Shown: one piece after another, positions 62,482 through 64,000 of the stretch
Layout: each line of letters opens with the position of its first letter
Numbering within the stretch: position 1 is the first letter of the stretch
DNA from: Anaerolineae bacterium
Lineage (GTDB): Bacteria > Chloroflexota > Anaerolineae > Aggregatilineales > Aggregatilineaceae
Direction: 5' to 3'
Length of the DNA stretch: 64,000 bases
Assembly (NCBI GenBank): GCA_027494015.1
Contig: JAOSJP010000034.1
Span: 372,001 to 436,000 of the forward strand
The notes under the pieces: model-generated
What the model saw: the letters and a program-made list of their open reading frames with translations, nothing else
Database searches by the model: none
Told to the model about the DNA's origin: nothing
Made by a program: the position numbers and the translations under genes

Positions 62482-63681
62482 TCACTTTGCGTGCTCCGGC
62501 TGCGCGCCGGGCAGAACATACGAGGCGACCGCCGCCGCCATCAATTCGACGGCCAGCGGAATGGCCGCTTCGTCGAAGTCGAAGCGCGGGTGATGGTGCG
62601 CGTAATTCAGGCCGCGCTCCGGGTTGGCCGAGCCGACGAAGAAAAATGACCCCGGCACCGCTTCCAGGAAATAGGACATATCCTCGGCGGCCATCGTCTG
62701 GAAGTCCCGTATGAGTCGCACGCCCGGCGCGACCGCCTGGAAGACCGCCGCCAGCCGCTCGTTGACCCCGGCATCGTTGACCACCGGCAGAGTCACCTGC
62801 TCGACCGTGACCTCCGCCCGGCAGCCCAGCGCGGCGGCGATGTCCTCGCTGATGGCCCGCACGCGCTCCTCCAGCAAGGCGATCACCTCGCCGCGAAAGG
62901 CGCGGATCGTCCCGCGCAGCCGCGCCGAGGCAGGGATGACGTTGAACGAGTCGCCTGCTCTGAACTCGGTCACGGAGACAACGGCGACCTCAGAGGGGTG
63001 CACGTTGCGGCTGACGACGGTTTGCAGCGCGCTGACGATCTGGCTCCCGGCCACAATCGGGTCGCGCGTCTCGTGCGGCAGCGCGCCGTGCCCGCCGCGC
63101 CCCTGAATGGCGATGGTCATGTCGCACGCCGCGGCCATCATCGGGCCATCCACCAGCGCCACCGCCCCGACCGGCATATCGTTCCACAGGTGCAGCCCCA
63201 GGCTGACCTGCGGGGCGGGCGCTTGCAGCGCGCCGGCGGCAATCATCGCCTGAGCGCCGCGCCCGATCTCCTCGGCGGGCTGGAAGACGAACTTGACCCG
63301 CCCGGCCAGGTCCGCGCGGTGCGCGCTGAGCAGCTCCGCGACGGCCAGAGCGATGGCCGTGTGCCCGTCGTGCCCGCAGGCGTGCATGACCCCCGCCGTC
63401 TGCGAGGCGTAGGGCACCTCGTTCTCTTCCTGAATGGGCAGAGCGTCCATATCCGCGCGCACCAGCACAGTCGGCCCGTCCGCCGCCCCCTCCAGCAGGG
63501 CGACGACGCCCGACTCGCCAACGCCAGTCCGCACCTCAAGACCGAGTTCGCGCAGACGCCCGGCAACGATGCCCGCCGTGCGCGGCAGCGCGAAGCCCAG
63601 CTCGGGGTGGCGGTGCAGGTCGCGGCGCAGGGCGATCCAGGCGTCCTGGCGGGCGGCAATGCGCGGCTTGAAGTCAATCAC
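62482..63681 (-). CDS. M20-family amidohydrolase (N-acyl-amino-acid amidase type)
   Basis: The 399-residue metallohydrolase has metal-binding motifs RADMDALP, HACGHDGHTA (about 103-112), FQPAEEIGRGAQAM with catalytic Glu, LGLHLWNDMPVG, RGGHGALPHETRDP in the lid domain, and a C-terminal HHPRFDFDEAAI. It is of the carboxypeptidase Ss1/hippurate hydrolase/IAA-amidohydrolase type. It hydrolyses N-acyl amino acids; the substrate is unknown. GTG 63681 follows GGGGGAGGTATCC. The S51-like gene begins 11 bases downstream. Confidence 0.9.
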   Translation of the reverse strand: MIDFKPRIAARQDAWIALRRDLHRHPELGFALPRTAGIVAGRLRELGLEVRTGVGESGVVALLEGAADGPTVLVRADMDALPIQEENEVPYASQTAGVMHACGHDGHTAIALAVAELLSAHRADLAGRVKFVFQPAEEIGRGAQAMIAAGALQAPAPQVSLGLHLWNDMPVGAVALVDGPMMAAACDMTIAIQGRGGHGALPHETRDPIVAGSQIVSALQTVVSRNVHPSEVAVVSVTEFRAGDSFNVIPASARLRGTIRAFRGEVIALLEERVRAISEDIAAALGCRAEVTVEQVTLPVVNDAGVNERLAAVFQAVAPGVRLIRDFQTMAAEDMSYFLEAVPGSFFFVGSANPERGLNYAHHHPRFDFDEAAIPLAVELMAAAVASYVLPGAQPEHAK

Positions 63682-63779
63682 CAGGGATACCTCCCCCACA
63701 GTGGCGGTAATGGGTACGGCAGGGCCGCCGTCACGCAAGTCTCTCAGCAAGTCACCGGGCAGCGCCGGTGATCTCAGTC

Positions 63780-64000
63780 TCAGTGCAGGGTGAACACGCG
63801 AAACGCTTCGGTGTAGCGCGGCCCGTCGCCAACAAACTCAGCGTCCACGTTGGCGCGCTGGCGGCGCTCCATCTCCTCCATGTCAGCGATCTGGCTCCGG
63901 TGCTCGCGCAGTGCGGCGATCTTGGCTCCAAGGTAGGCGGTCACGTCAATGCGGGCGTTCGGCTCGTGCGTGCCGCACAGATAGACCGTCATCACCTTGT
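63780..64000 (-). CDS. PIG-L/LmbE-family deacetylase, C-terminal part (partial)
   Basis: The frame is open to the window edge. The 73 residues seen read KVMTVYLCGTHEPNARIDVT, then KIAALREHRSQI and GPRYTEAFRVFTLH, matching the C-terminus of PIG-L deacetylases (GlcNAc-PI or mycothiol-type). The zinc motif PHPDD would lie outside the window. It is upstream of the amidohydrolase on the same strand. Confidence 0.7.
   Translation of the reverse strand, partial: KVMTVYLCGTHEPNARIDVTAYLGAKIAALREHRSQIADMEEMERRQRANVDAEFVGDGPRYTEAFRVFTLH

Overview
The window is GC-rich (roughly two thirds G+C by eye) and dense with genes on both strands. Family content suggests a Chloroflexota bacterium, probably near Anaerolineae. 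The pointers are lipoproteins and envelope proteins with Pro/Thr-rich tails, LysM lipoproteins, Ser/Thr kinase and PP2C signalling proteins with zinc ribbons, an HspR-type repressor beside DnaJ and HtrA, a group 3b [NiFe]-hydrogenase, an NrfD complex with a multihaem cytochrome, and large palindromic intergenic repeats. This assignment is inference; no rRNA gene is present.

Layout. 1-7 kb: tail of a Thr/Pro-rich protein, a two-domain acetyltransferase, a frameshifted kinase/response-regulator gene, then two lipoprotein genes between two inverted arrays of a roughly 197-bp repeat. 7-16 kb: PadR regulator, receiver-histidine kinase, a low-GC TM2 protein, a DUF2207 membrane protein with a zinc-ribbon partner, a PP2C phosphatase and a methyltransferase. 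16-20 kb: stress-type cluster dnaJ-htrA-hspR-nadE. 20-27 kb: MGDG-synthase-like glycosyltransferase, DUF951, two 6PGDH/HIBADH-fold dehydrogenases, a site-2-type protease, an HD protein and a TyrA-like dehydrogenase. 26.8-30.2 kb: selenocysteine cassette (tRNA-Sec, selB, selA), with selB damaged by a poly-G/C tract that looks like an assembly artefact. 30.5-35.3 kb: NrfD, a Tat-type ferredoxin subunit and a 17-haem cytochrome. 35.7-37.8 kb: FAH-family hydrolase and a PQQ-type sugar dehydrogenase. 38.3-43 kb: group 3b hydrogenase (beta, gamma, delta, alpha) with its maturation protease, followed by a response regulator and histidine kinase. 45-50 kb: LysM proteins, DUF192, a homocysteine methyltransferase, a response regulator and a small NHLP-like peptide gene with its own promoter and terminator. 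50.7-55.8 kb: citrate synthase divergent from succinate dehydrogenase (fused CD anchor, A, B). 56-64 kb: deoxynucleoside kinase, SH3-like protein, diacylglycerol-kinase-family protein, histidine kinase, BtuF-like receptor, purA, S51-like protein, M20 amidohydrolase and a partial PIG-L deacetylase.

The most striking non-genic signal is a MITE-like repeat family. Its copies are about 190-207 bp, with related inverted ends (GGGTGCGTGCAAAA...), a hairpin-forming interior and, at several copies, 8-9 bp target duplications. Copies occupy many of the intergenic regions. One copy carries a nested 257-bp element with a perfect 5-bp duplication, one splits a divergent promoter region, one supplies the stop codon of a glycosyltransferase, and two tandem arrays flank a gene pair in opposite orientation. 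Physiologically the window describes an organism with membrane electron transport (SDH, NrfD/cytochrome complex), a soluble NAD(P)-linked hydrogenase, selenoprotein synthesis, and extensive two-component and Ser/Thr phosphosignalling.
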